5,478 nt of DNA from SCGC-AAA252-I15 sp043822165 (GCA_043822165.1 JBDRCA010000036.1:1-5478); one strand, 5' to 3'; shown: positions 1 through 5,478, counted from the first letter of the stretch. The notes: a model not told the origin generated them from the sequence alone. Numbers and translations: made by a program.

Positions 1-567
1 TTCGAGGCAACCGTCGGAGGAGCCATACCCGTCATGAATCTTATGGAGTATTGCCTGCAGGTTAACGAAGTAAAGTCTGCTTACGGCATACTAAACGGGA
101 CGACCAACTACGTGTTATCAAAGATGGGAGAGGAAGGAGTAGCCTTGGAGGCGGCCTTAAAGGAGGCTCAGGCCCTGGGTTACGCGGAACCGGACCCGAC
201 CTACGACATCGAAGGAGTCGACTCAGCCGCGAAAGTGGTGATACTGGCAAACGCCTTGCTCGGGAAAAACGTGTCCTACAGCGACATGAAGGTCTCGGGC
301 ATAACGGAGATAACATCCGAGGCCATGGAGCTTGCCAAAAAACAGGGTTACGTGATAAAGCTCGTCGGGGACGTATTGCGCCTTGAGGTTTCACCAAGGC
401 TCGTGCAAGTATCCCATCCCCTGAATGTTTCCGGCAGCCTCAACGCCCTCATGCTCAATACGGATGTTGCCGGCGATGTGACGCTTATTGGAAGGGGTGC
501 TGGTGCGCGCGAGACATCTAGTTCAGTGGTATCGGATGTCTTGTCTATTGCGAAGAATGTAATATGA
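1..567 (+). CDS. hom: Homoserine dehydrogenase, C-terminal 188 residues (5' end outside window)
   Basis: The product would reduce aspartate 4-semialdehyde to homoserine with NAD(P)H in the cytoplasm, at the branch to threonine and methionine. The frame is open from base 1, so the N-terminal Rossmann nucleotide-binding part lies upstream. Visible family motifs begin with FEATVGGAIPV at the left edge, followed by GILNGTTNYVLSKM and GYAEPDPTYDIEGVDSAAK. In the last, Glu63, Asp74 and Lys78 (numbered from base 1) line up with yeast Glu208, Asp219 and the catalytic Lys223. The C-terminal motif is GRGAGARETSSSVVSD, where many relatives have a proline before the threonine. The protein ends soon after this motif, so it has no C-terminal ACT domain. 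It is therefore the short form, usually about 330 residues, and probably lacks ACT-based threonine feedback. Its stop overlaps the next start as ATGA. Assignment is firm; the partner genes upstream are not visible. Confidence 0.95.
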   Translation, partial: FEATVGGAIPVMNLMEYCLQVNEVKSAYGILNGTTNYVLSKMGEEGVALEAALKEAQALGYAEPDPTYDIEGVDSAAKVVILANALLGKNVSYSDMKVSGITEITSEAMELAKKQGYVIKLVGDVLRLEVSPRLVQVSHPLNVSGSLNALMLNTDVAGDVTLIGRGAGARETSSSVVSDVLSIAKNVI

Positions 568-1919
568 GGAAGATTTACCCGGTTTCCATAGCTTTTGCGT
601 TGATACTTATCGTCTTTTTTTTCTTGTATTCTTCGAAGTCTTGTCCCGTCTGCGATGATGACAACGCTTGCACGTATGATTTCTGCGGGGAGGAGACCGG
701 ATTCGAGTGTGCTCACAGGCGTCTTTCAGGGGAGCAGGCGGGTTGTATGGGCATGGATGATTCTTGTGTTGCGTTTTTTTGCGCGGACGGTGCGTGTTTG
801 GAAAAGCCTGCAGAGGACTGCTGCGGGAACCGCATATGCGAGCGCGGGGAGACTATTGCGTCTTGTCCTATAGACTGTGGGAGCAGGTGTCCTGCGTCTT
901 GTGATGACGGTGATTCTTGTACGCGGGATGTGTGCGGGCTGTCAACGGATTATGTGTGCGTTCATGAGAGGGTTTTTAGCGCGGACTGCGAGAATGCGTG
1001 CCCGGTTTCATGCGATGACGGGAATTCCTGTACAGATGATTTTTGTTCTGACGTCACTGGCTATAAGTGTTTTCATTCCCCTGTTGAGCCCTGCTGCGGC
1101 GACAGCATCTGTGATGTGTCTGAGAGGATTGTGTGTTTTACTGACTGTCCCCTGAGGGCTGAAGGCTTGGCTGCTGGAACGCCTTTTAAGGGTACTTTGA
1201 AGGCCGAGTGGATTTACCCGTTTTCGAAGGAGTTCGTGCTCCAGACTTTCACTGAAAACATCTCATTTAAGGTATCGTGCACTAAGTTTTACGCTAACGG
1301 GTCGGGCGGCTTCTTCCTCCCGTATATCCGCGAGAGCGTGCGGATGGGTCGTTTCGACGAGACGAGCAATGAGGGCGGCTTCAACGGTTATCTTGAGTGT
1401 TTGTCAGGGTTTTGCAACATGGATCCTGGTTACTCGAAGGAGGAGGGCAGGGGCACCCGCACCTTGAACGCTTCGAGGGGTGCTAAGGCGCAAGTCTCGT
1501 TTTATTTGGTGCTAAGAGATGACTTCTTTTATGACTATGGTCCTGACGGCAGGATTCCTAAGGATGCTGCCCGCATAGCATGTAACTTATCCGTTTTTTC
1601 CGCGGCGCCTCCTCAGTCGATTAACGAGTCCTTTGAAATCATCTACGAGCCATCGTGCGGTGACGGAATACGGAACCCTGGAGAGGACGGCGTTGACTGC
1701 GGCGGCCCGTGCCCGAAATGCGAGTGCTTTTTAGATGAGGACTGCGGTTGGTCATCATGGGTGGGAAGCCGCTACTGCAATGAATCATTCAATGAAATGG
1801 CCAGGAACTGGCGTTCAATAGAATGCGAGATACCGGAGTATGCGCGCCCATTCTGCAACATAACCGTTGTCCACAAGCTCTTAGGGATAAGTCCTTGCCG
1901 TGAAAAAGGATTTTATTAG
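564..1919 (+). CDS. Membrane-anchored or secreted modular cysteine-rich protein, 451 aa
   Basis: No precise function can be assigned. Residues 1-24 are a short basic start (MRK) and a hydrophobic stretch, which fits a signal peptide or signal anchor; no lipobox is clear. Residues 27-195 hold 30 cysteines in short alternating modules. Residues 205-360 form a middle domain I do not recognise, with only four Cys. The C-terminal part opens with CGDGIRNPGEDGVDCGGPCPKC-type spacing (365-386), followed by a Cys-rich segment with DEDCG and WVGSRYC. I know similar segments from secreted proteins of DPANN-like archaea. There are 44 cysteines in total, an even number that would suit disulfides outside the cell. 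Seven N-X-S/T sequons (Asn232, 245, 302, 341, 354, 406, 432) all lie outside the Cys array, which suggests N-glycosylation. The start overlaps the upstream stop by 4 nt, and I see no good Shine-Dalgarno site, so translation may be coupled. Surface attachment or adhesion is a guess. Confidence 0.88.
   Translation: MRKIYPVSIAFALILIVFFFLYSSKSCPVCDDDNACTYDFCGEETGFECAHRRLSGEQAGCMGMDDSCVAFFCADGACLEKPAEDCCGNRICERGETIASCPIDCGSRCPASCDDGDSCTRDVCGLSTDYVCVHERVFSADCENACPVSCDDGNSCTDDFCSDVTGYKCFHSPVEPCCGDSICDVSERIVCFTDCPLRAEGLAAGTPFKGTLKAEWIYPFSKEFVLQTFTENISFKVSCTKFYANGSGGFFLPYIRESVRMGRFDETSNEGGFNGYLECLSGFCNMDPGYSKEEGRGTRTLNASRGAKAQVSFYLVLRDDFFYDYGPDGRIPKDAARIACNLSVFSAAPPQSINESFEIIYEPSCGDGIRNPGEDGVDCGGPCPKCECFLDEDCGWSSWVGSRYCNESFNEMARNWRSIECEIPEYARPFCNITVVHKLLGISPCREKGFY
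642..1148 (+). repeat. Array of diverged Cys-rich modules inside the 451-aa protein
   Basis: Two module types alternate at protein level. Type A has the core CDDGxSCTxDxC, then a spacer, an aromatic, xC and a histidine. It occurs at residues 27-54, 109-137 and 146-174 (bases 642-725, 888-974 and 999-1085); the first copy reads CDDDNACTYDFC. Type B has the form CCGxxICxxxE, ending in CxxxC or CFTDC. It occurs at 86-105 and 177-195 (bases 819-878 and 1092-1148). The order is A, a linker with four Cys, B, A, A, B. The nucleotide copies have diverged, so these are old duplications and not recent tandem repeats. The Asp/Asn-rich loop in type A could bind calcium, but that is only a guess from its composition. 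Confidence 0.8.
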
Positions 1920-2055
1920 CGCTATAACTCTTTCCCCCATTCTGCTTTTTATCGCAAGCTTTGTGACCTTGGCGACAAGGAATACTATGAGGAATAACTT
2001 TCCTGTATCCATCTTTTTTTATCACACCACTTCTACAACCAGCCTCCACGCATAG
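1900..2055 (+). CDS. Possible small single-helix membrane protein, GTG start, 51 aa
   Basis: This marginal ORF begins with GTG and overlaps the last 20 nt of the Cys-rich gene in another frame. Its product starts with KKDF, which is followed by one hydrophobic stretch (about residues 7-26, SAITLSPILLFIASFVTLAT) and then a basic, Asn-rich stretch. That layout looks like a small membrane protein or the start of a longer one. Against it: the nearest purine-rich motif (AGGG at 1883-1886) is too far from the start, a T7 tract lies inside the ORF, and the last 34 nt are antisense to a small minus-strand ORF. It could also be a remnant of a longer gene, or chance. No family is recognised. Confidence 0.33.
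   Translation: MKKDFISAITLSPILLFIASFVTLATRNTMRNNFPVSIFFYHTTSTTSLHA
2014..2020 (+). terminator. T7 tract, candidate archaeal terminator for the plus-strand genes
   Basis: Seven consecutive T lie 95 nt after the stop of the Cys-rich gene. A weak 5-bp stem (AGGAA/TTCCT, about 1990-2004) precedes them. Archaeal RNA polymerase can stop at bare T-tracts, so the stem may not matter. If this is the main terminator, it argues against the 51-codon ORF that contains it. Confidence 0.4.
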
Positions 2056-2096
2056 TAGGCCATTTCCACCAGTTCAAGGAAGGCGACTCTTTTCAT
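2022..2096 (-). CDS. Candidate 24-aa microprotein with strong ribosome binding site
   Basis: The ORF reads ATG AAA AGA GTC and so on to TGA, giving 24 codons. The product starts MKRVAFLELVEMAYYAW and ends in a Val-rich hydrophobic tail, so it may be a small amphipathic or membrane-associated helix. The support is the ribosome binding site: GGGGGTGG ends 4 nt before the ATG, and the same octamer precedes the response regulator gene in this window. The ORF lies 114 nt downstream of the kinase gene on the same strand. It could be a tail gene of that operon or have its own promoter. With so few codons, chance cannot be excluded, and no homologue is recognised. Confidence 0.35.
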   Translation of the reverse strand: MKRVAFLELVEMAYYAWRLVVEVV

Positions 2097-2100
2097 GATT

Positions 2101-2108
2101 CCACCCCC
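2101..2108 (-). promoter_or_regulatory. Shine-Dalgarno site of the 24-aa ORF
   Basis: GGGGGTGG followed by AATC and ATG on the minus strand closely resembles the archaeal consensus GGAGGTGATC. It is the main reason to take the 24-codon ORF seriously. Confidence 0.45.
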
Positions 2109-2118
2109 GGTTATATGC

Positions 2119-2137
2119 GGGAGAACATTGTTCCCCC
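2119..2137. promoter_or_regulatory. Operator-like 19-bp inverted repeat
   Basis: The plus strand reads GGGAGAACATTGTTCCCCC. The core GAACA-T-TGTTC is a perfect palindrome around base 2128. A GGG/CCC pair extends the arms after one mismatch. It lies 22 nt upstream of the 24-aa ORF start. A TATA-like run (TTTTTTATA, minus strand, 2169-2161) is centred about 37 bp upstream of the repeat centre, so transcription from it would start near the right edge of the repeat. That is a typical repressor position. It could instead form an RNA hairpin in the leader. The role is inferred from position only. Confidence 0.4.
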
Positions 2138-2163
2138 CCTATGAATGCATTTATTATCCCTAT

Positions 2164-2183
2164 AAAAAAGGATGAGCGAAAAA
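2164..2183 (-). terminator. Two minus-strand T-tracts after the kinase gene
   Basis: On the minus strand, T5 (2183-2179) and T6 (2169-2164) lie 28 and 42 nt past the kinase stop, with no strong stem. This fits an archaeal intrinsic terminator for the three-gene operon. The T6 run also reads as part of a TATA-like box (TTTTTTATA) for the 24-aa ORF; no purine-rich BRE is evident in front of it. The rest of 2056-2210 shows no other gene. Confidence 0.4.
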
Positions 2184-2210
2184 TAGTGGCATATAAGGGA
2201 TACTTAAGTG

Positions 2211-3716
2211 TCACAGGGGCAATCTCACGGAAACGCTCGTGCCCTTGTTGACTCTGCTGAAAACCAGTATTTCTCCGCCGTGAAGCTCAACAATGCTCTT
2301 GCAGATGGAAAGACCCAGTCCCACTCCCTTATAGCTTCTCTTGCGCGTGGAATCCACCTGAAAGAAGCTTTTGAATACGTCGTCGAGCCGGTTCCGGGGT
2401 ATTCCGATACCGGAGTCCTCGACCTTTATGACTGCTAACTTGCGGGTTTTTCGGATGCTGACTGTCACGTGGCCTCCCCGGGGCGTGAACTTGACTGCAT
2501 TATCGACGAGATTTATGAGGACCTGCTTTATCCTGTCGGAATCAATCCGTATTTTCGGAATCGGATTCACATTCGCCTTCAATCTTATCCCCCGCTCCGC
2601 CGCCAGAGGAGTGAAATCCTCGACCACCGAAGACACGAGAGAGGATAGATTCGTCTTCCGAAAAGAAAGCTTAAGGTCTCCGGATTCTATCTTGCTCAAA
2701 TCAAGTATATTGTCGATAATCCTGTCCAAGTGAGTAACATTCCCGGAAATCGCGTTCAACTTAGTTTTCTGCCTCTCATTGACTTCACCGAGCATGCCGC
2801 CCTTGACAACGTCGACGTAACCCTTGATGATGGCAAGAGGCGTCCTAAGCTCGTGACTGGCAATGGAGATGAAATAAGACTTCATTTTACTGAGTTCCTC
2901 AAGGCGCGTGTTAGCCTGCCTTATCCGCTCGTACATGGTCTCCCTCTCCGTCACGTCCCTGAACACGTATATGGATTGGATGATTTTCCCTTTCCCGTCT
3001 CTTATTGGGTAAGCCTTCACTTCATGGTAGATTTTCCCGTCCTTTTCCAGGTGATAGTGGACGTCAAATTCCGGGGAACCGGTCTTGAACATGTCGCGGA
3101 CGACGCAGTTCCTGCACGGTTTCGCGTAATCGTGTATAACGTGGAAACAATGCTCGCCGACAGTTTTTTCCTTCGTCTTTCGCAGGCTTTTCGCAAAAGC
3201 CTCGTTGTGGCTTACAATCCTGTATTTTGCGTCGATGACCACTATCGACTCGTCAATGCCGTCCAAAACAGCCTGGAGGTGATCTTTTACTTGGCGCAGC
3301 TCTTCCTCGACTTTTACGCGGTGCGAAACATCCCTAGTGGTTGCGATAAAGGCGCTGGGCTTGCCTTCAGCATCCCTTAAGAGGGCTGCGTTAAGCTCTC
3401 CCGTGAAAGTCGAGCCGTCTTTTTTGAGGAGAGTGTACTCCAAATTTCTAACGGAACCAGTCTGTAGGGTCTTGGCAAGGTTTGCCAGCGCCTCCTGGTG
3501 GTCTTTGGGGTGTATGAGGTCAAAGGCACTTTTCCCCAAGAGTTCACTGGGGTGTCTGTATCCGTGCACTTCAAGGGTTCGCTTTGACACGTCGGTAATC
3601 CTTCCTTCCAGGTCACTCACGGTCACTGCCTCGCTCGCAGTCTTAAGGAGGGTCTTGTAGAGTTTTACCGTCTCCTTGAGGTTTTTCTCCGCCTGCCTCC
3701 GTTTATCTTTCCCCAT
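2211..3716 (-). CDS. Soluble PAS-PAS sensor histidine kinase, 501 aa
   Basis: This is a cytoplasmic two-component kinase with no membrane segment. Residues 1-20 are charged and helical. PAS domain 1 spans about 20-135 (VTVSDLEGRITDVSKRTLEVHGY, then the PAC-like end GKPSAFIATTRDVSHR). PAS domain 2 spans about 145-258 and ends in IQSIYVFRDVTERE. It carries Cys190, Cys201 and Cys204 (GEHCFHVIHDYAKPCRNC), a possible metal or redox site. A coiled linker leads to HisKA, with the H box SHELRTPL and phosphoacceptor His288. The HATPase_c domain has the N box (Asn402, Asp405, Asn406), G1 DSGIGI (434-439), the F box around VFKSFFQ and G2 GVGLGLS (464-470). All catalytic boxes look intact. The start lies 1 nt after the regulator stop, so co-transcription and coupled translation are likely. 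The signal is unknown. Confidence 0.95.
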   Translation of the reverse strand: MGKDKRRQAEKNLKETVKLYKTLLKTASEAVTVSDLEGRITDVSKRTLEVHGYRHPSELLGKSAFDLIHPKDHQEALANLAKTLQTGSVRNLEYTLLKKDGSTFTGELNAALLRDAEGKPSAFIATTRDVSHRVKVEEELRQVKDHLQAVLDGIDESIVVIDAKYRIVSHNEAFAKSLRKTKEKTVGEHCFHVIHDYAKPCRNCVVRDMFKTGSPEFDVHYHLEKDGKIYHEVKAYPIRDGKGKIIQSIYVFRDVTERETMYERIRQANTRLEELSKMKSYFISIASHELRTPLAIIKGYVDVVKGGMLGEVNERQKTKLNAISGNVTHLDRIIDNILDLSKIESGDLKLSFRKTNLSSLVSSVVEDFTPLAAERGIRLKANVNPIPKIRIDSDRIKQVLINLVDNAVKFTPRGGHVTVSIRKTRKLAVIKVEDSGIGIPRNRLDDVFKSFFQVDSTRKRSYKGVGLGLSICKSIVELHGGEILVFSRVNKGTSVSVRLPL

Positions 3717-3717
3717 C

Positions 3718-4083
3718 CTATTTTCCCATAACGTTTTTGATGGTTTTCAACAATACATTCTTGTCGAAGGGCTTGGTAAGATAATCTGCTACAACATCTT
3801 GGAGACCGAATATCTCGACTCCCGGTCCTTTTTCTATAGTCAATATAACGACTTTCACCCCGTCGACTATGCCTTTCTCCTTCATCTTCCGCAGCGTCTC
3901 CCATCCGTCCATCTTTGGCATGCGGATGTCAAGGAGGATTAACTCGAACTTATTTTTCCTGAGCTTATCGAGGCATTCGTATCCGCTTAATGCTTTTTCG
4001 ACTGCGTGTCCCGCGTCTTCGAGCATGATCTGGAGTATGTCCAGGATTTCCGGTTCGTCGTCAACCACGAGTATTTTAGCCAT
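3718..4083 (-). CDS. Receiver-only response regulator, 121 aa
   Basis: The whole protein is one CheY-like receiver domain. The acidic pocket is Asp8, Asp9 and Glu10 (ILVVDDEPEIL). The phosphoacceptor is Asp52 (LILLDIRMPKMDGWE). The switch residues are Thr82 (VVILT) and Tyr101, with Lys104 in DYLTKPF. All conserved positions are present, so it should accept phosphate, most likely from the kinase encoded 1 nt downstream. It ends at the receiver fold with no DNA-binding or enzymatic output, so it must act through a partner or in a relay. The start is supported by a strong GGTGGTGA ribosome binding site with ATAC before the ATG. Archaeal receivers of this type are common, so a specific role cannot be read from this protein alone. 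Confidence 0.95.
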   Translation of the reverse strand: MAKILVVDDEPEILDILQIMLEDAGHAVEKALSGYECLDKLRKNKFELILLDIRMPKMDGWETLRKMKEKGIVDGVKVVILTIEKGPGVEIFGLQDVVADYLTKPFDKNVLLKTIKNVMGK

Positions 4084-4087
4084 GTAT

Positions 4088-4098
4088 TCACCACCCCC
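4088..4098 (-). promoter_or_regulatory. Shine-Dalgarno site of the response regulator, inside the end of the upstream gene
   Basis: The minus strand reads GGGGGTGGTGA, then ATAC and ATG. The last codons of the membrane protein gene (GGG TGG TGA) form the site, so ribosomes ending that gene sit on the signal for the next. This suggests translational coupling and sets the regulator start at 4083. Confidence 0.75.
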
Positions 4099-5473
4099 TA
4101 GGCCCTACTGGGCTCTTCATTATTTTCTTACCGTCTTCTGTGATCTCAAGCAGCTTGAATTTGCCGTCCTCGATGATTTTCACGAGGCGCTTGTCGGTTA
4201 GCTCGCATATTCTTTTCCGGGTTGTTGTCTTGGTTATCTGGAATGTGTCGGTTATCTTCTTGAATGATGGGCGCCTCCCACTCTCGTTTTCACCGTGTAT
4301 GAATTCCAGGAGCTGGTATATCTGCTCGTTCAAGACGATTCTGTCGGAGCCGGAGAGATCCGTTAGCTCCTGCATCAGTTGGCTGGTTTGCTCTGCAGTT
4401 AGCGTATTCAGGTTCGTGGATACTATGAGGATGCAGTCGCTTGACACTATGACGTCGTTTAGCCTGTGCAGCATGTTCAATGTTTTTTCGAATCCGTTCT
4501 CGCTTATAAGGTAGTCGAGGCGCTCTATGAGGAGGATGGATTTGGAGTCTGTTGATATGAAGTCTTTTATGATGAGGAGCAGCCGCTCCAAATCATGTGG
4601 TTTTATGGATTTTTGCTCGGTTTCCGCGGTTGTCATCCAAAGCATGGGTGTTGTCCTGAGCCCGTATCCTGTCCGTATTCGGTCTGGTTTTGTGCGGGTT
4701 ATTGCGAATCCATGGTATCTGTTTTTTATGTATTCATTGAATATTTCGAATCCTTTTTCCCCGTTTGTTTCGTGTATGATGTAGCTGTATCCTTTTTTCA
4801 GCCGGTATTTTACGGGAAATGCACTACCTTGTTTTTCTTCGGATGCTGTTAGGTGTATGCCCCTTATTTTTGCCTCTCGTATCAGGATGAATACGCCCAG
4901 GGCGAGTAGTATGTCGCTTATGAATTGTAGTGTTGTTACTGCGAGGAGTATGGGATTTGTCTGGCATTCTCCGGGTTCTTGTATGCAGACGTAGTCTTTC
5001 ACGGCCATGTTCACAGGAAGCAGAAGCGCCGCCACGACGACTATCGCGTATACTGTGTTCCCGTACCGGGGTATATAGTTTCGAAGTGTTTTTCCGGTTA
5101 TCAGGAATATGAGGACGAGCAGTGCCGTTGATATGTTGTTTGCCATAAGGCTTATTGAATTCGCAGGCATCATCCTTGAGTCCATTAGCGCAAGAAGCGG
5201 CACTACGACGCCTATTGTTGCGAGGATGTCGAATGCGTCTCTTGTCTTGCCGAGCCGTATGTTCTGGAATCTTAGCAGGTTAAGGCATGCGTATGCTCCA
5301 GCGACCATGCCTGCCAGGAGAATGATGTTTCCCGCAAGTTCGTTTCTTATTAGCTGTGGCATGAGCGACAGGAGTGTTGCTCCTGCGAGCAGTTTCCATT
5401 GTGTTTTGAATTTGGTGTATTTTTCCAGGTAGTATGATAGTAGGGTCAGGAGGAATAGCGGGAAGCCCCACAT
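4088..5473 (-). CDS. Seven-helix membrane protein with DUF835 and C-terminal winged helix (possible membrane-bound regulator); 5' end unresolved
   Basis: Seven hydrophobic segments lie at about 1-15, 26-42, 48-67, 83-98, 108-126, 139-157 and 175-198. Positive charges fall in the loops after helices 1, 3, 5 and 7 (EKYTKFK, RLGKTR, KTLRNYIPR, REAKIR). This predicts the N terminus outside and the C terminus inside. The outer loop between helices 6 and 7 carries Cys163 and Cys170. A DUF835 domain follows at about 226-370 (GYSYIIHE, AITRTKPDRIRTGYGLRTTP, ILLIERLDYLI). A winged helix-turn-helix lies at about 383-455 (KKITDTFQITKTTTRKRICELTDKRLVKI). It heads the operon, 4 nt before the regulator gene. 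The first helix is short and starts at residue 1, and the frame stays open to the window edge (codon xTG ACC before this ATG), so the true start may lie beyond 5478. DNA binding by the winged helix is expected but not shown. Confidence 0.85.
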   Translation of the reverse strand: MWGFPLFLLTLLSYYLEKYTKFKTQWKLLAGATLLSLMPQLIRNELAGNIILLAGMVAGAYACLNLLRFQNIRLGKTRDAFDILATIGVVVPLLALMDSRMMPANSISLMANNISTALLVLIFLITGKTLRNYIPRYGNTVYAIVVVAALLLPVNMAVKDYVCIQEPGECQTNPILLAVTTLQFISDILLALGVFILIREAKIRGIHLTASEEKQGSAFPVKYRLKKGYSYIIHETNGEKGFEIFNEYIKNRYHGFAITRTKPDRIRTGYGLRTTPMLWMTTAETEQKSIKPHDLERLLLIIKDFISTDSKSILLIERLDYLISENGFEKTLNMLHRLNDVIVSSDCILIVSTNLNTLTAEQTSQLMQELTDLSGSDRIVLNEQIYQLLEFIHGENESGRRPSFKKITDTFQITKTTTRKRICELTDKRLVKIIEDGKFKLLEITEDGKKIMKSPVGPRGW

Positions 5474-5478
5474 GGTCA

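Noticed and set aside
62..716. Minus-strand open frames at 62-397 and 348-716
   Set aside because: They are antisense to homoserine dehydrogenase and the start of the Cys-rich gene. The Arg/Pro-rich composition of the first is typical of a shadow frame.
642..1148. Cys modules as a DNA tandem repeat or CRISPR-like array
   Set aside because: The similarity is at protein level only. Unit lengths and DNA sequences differ, and there are no regular spacers.
655..1155. Two plus-strand open frames (655-873 and 877-1155) inside the Cys-rich gene
   Set aside because: They are alternative frames of the Cys modules. The main frame has regular Cys spacing and a signal anchor, and these do not.
1990..2004. 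AGGAA/TTCCT stem as a bacterial-type terminator
   Set aside because: The stem is only 5 bp with A/T-rich pairs and is separated from the T-tract by 9 nt, so it is too weak to call by itself.
1789..2049. 86-codon minus-strand open frame over the end of the Cys-rich gene
   Set aside because: It is antisense to coding sequence, has no good ribosome binding site that I could see, and shows no domain. The 24-codon minus ORF nearby has a far better start signal.
2730..3380. 216-codon plus-strand open frame
   Set aside because: It lies fully antisense to the histidine kinase, whose PAS and HisKA motifs are unmistakable on the minus strand. The plus-strand translation shows no family motif.

Overview
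The window is most likely from an archaeon, and I read it as a DPANN- or Altiarchaeota-like or euryarchaeal lineage. Four things point this way: a DUF835 domain, a family I know mainly from archaea; Shine-Dalgarno sites built on GGTG; bare T-tracts where terminators would be expected; and a secreted protein built from cysteine-rich modules of a type I associate with DPANN-like genomes. The lineage cannot be fixed from sequence alone. There are five well supported genes, two marginal small ORFs, and no RNA gene, CRISPR array or insertion sequence that I can see.

Left part, plus strand (1-1919). The 3' part of a homoserine dehydrogenase gene (threonine/methionine branch of aspartate-family amino acid synthesis) enters from the left edge. 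It overlaps by 4 nt (ATGA) a gene for a 451-residue, membrane-anchored or secreted protein with 44 cysteines. That protein has an N-terminal array of short Cys modules, a middle domain I do not recognise, and a second Cys-rich module at its C terminus.

Middle (1920-2210). This is a convergent intergenic region. It holds a possible 51-codon GTG ORF on the plus strand that overlaps the end of the Cys-rich gene, a plus-strand T7 tract, and a 24-codon minus-strand ORF with a strong Shine-Dalgarno site. It also holds an operator-like 19-bp inverted repeat and minus-strand T-tracts after the kinase gene.

Right part, minus strand (5478-2211). Three genes lie in a very tight operon, transcribed right to left. 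The first encodes a seven-helix membrane protein with a cytoplasmic DUF835 domain and a C-terminal winged helix-turn-helix. Four nt later comes a receiver-only response regulator, and one nt after that a soluble PAS-PAS-HisKA-HATPase histidine kinase. Expected phosphotransfer runs from His288 of the kinase to Asp52 of the regulator. The only DNA-binding domain in the operon is on the membrane protein, so the kinase and regulator may report to, or modulate, a membrane-bound transcription factor. That link is inferred from gene order, not shown by the sequence.
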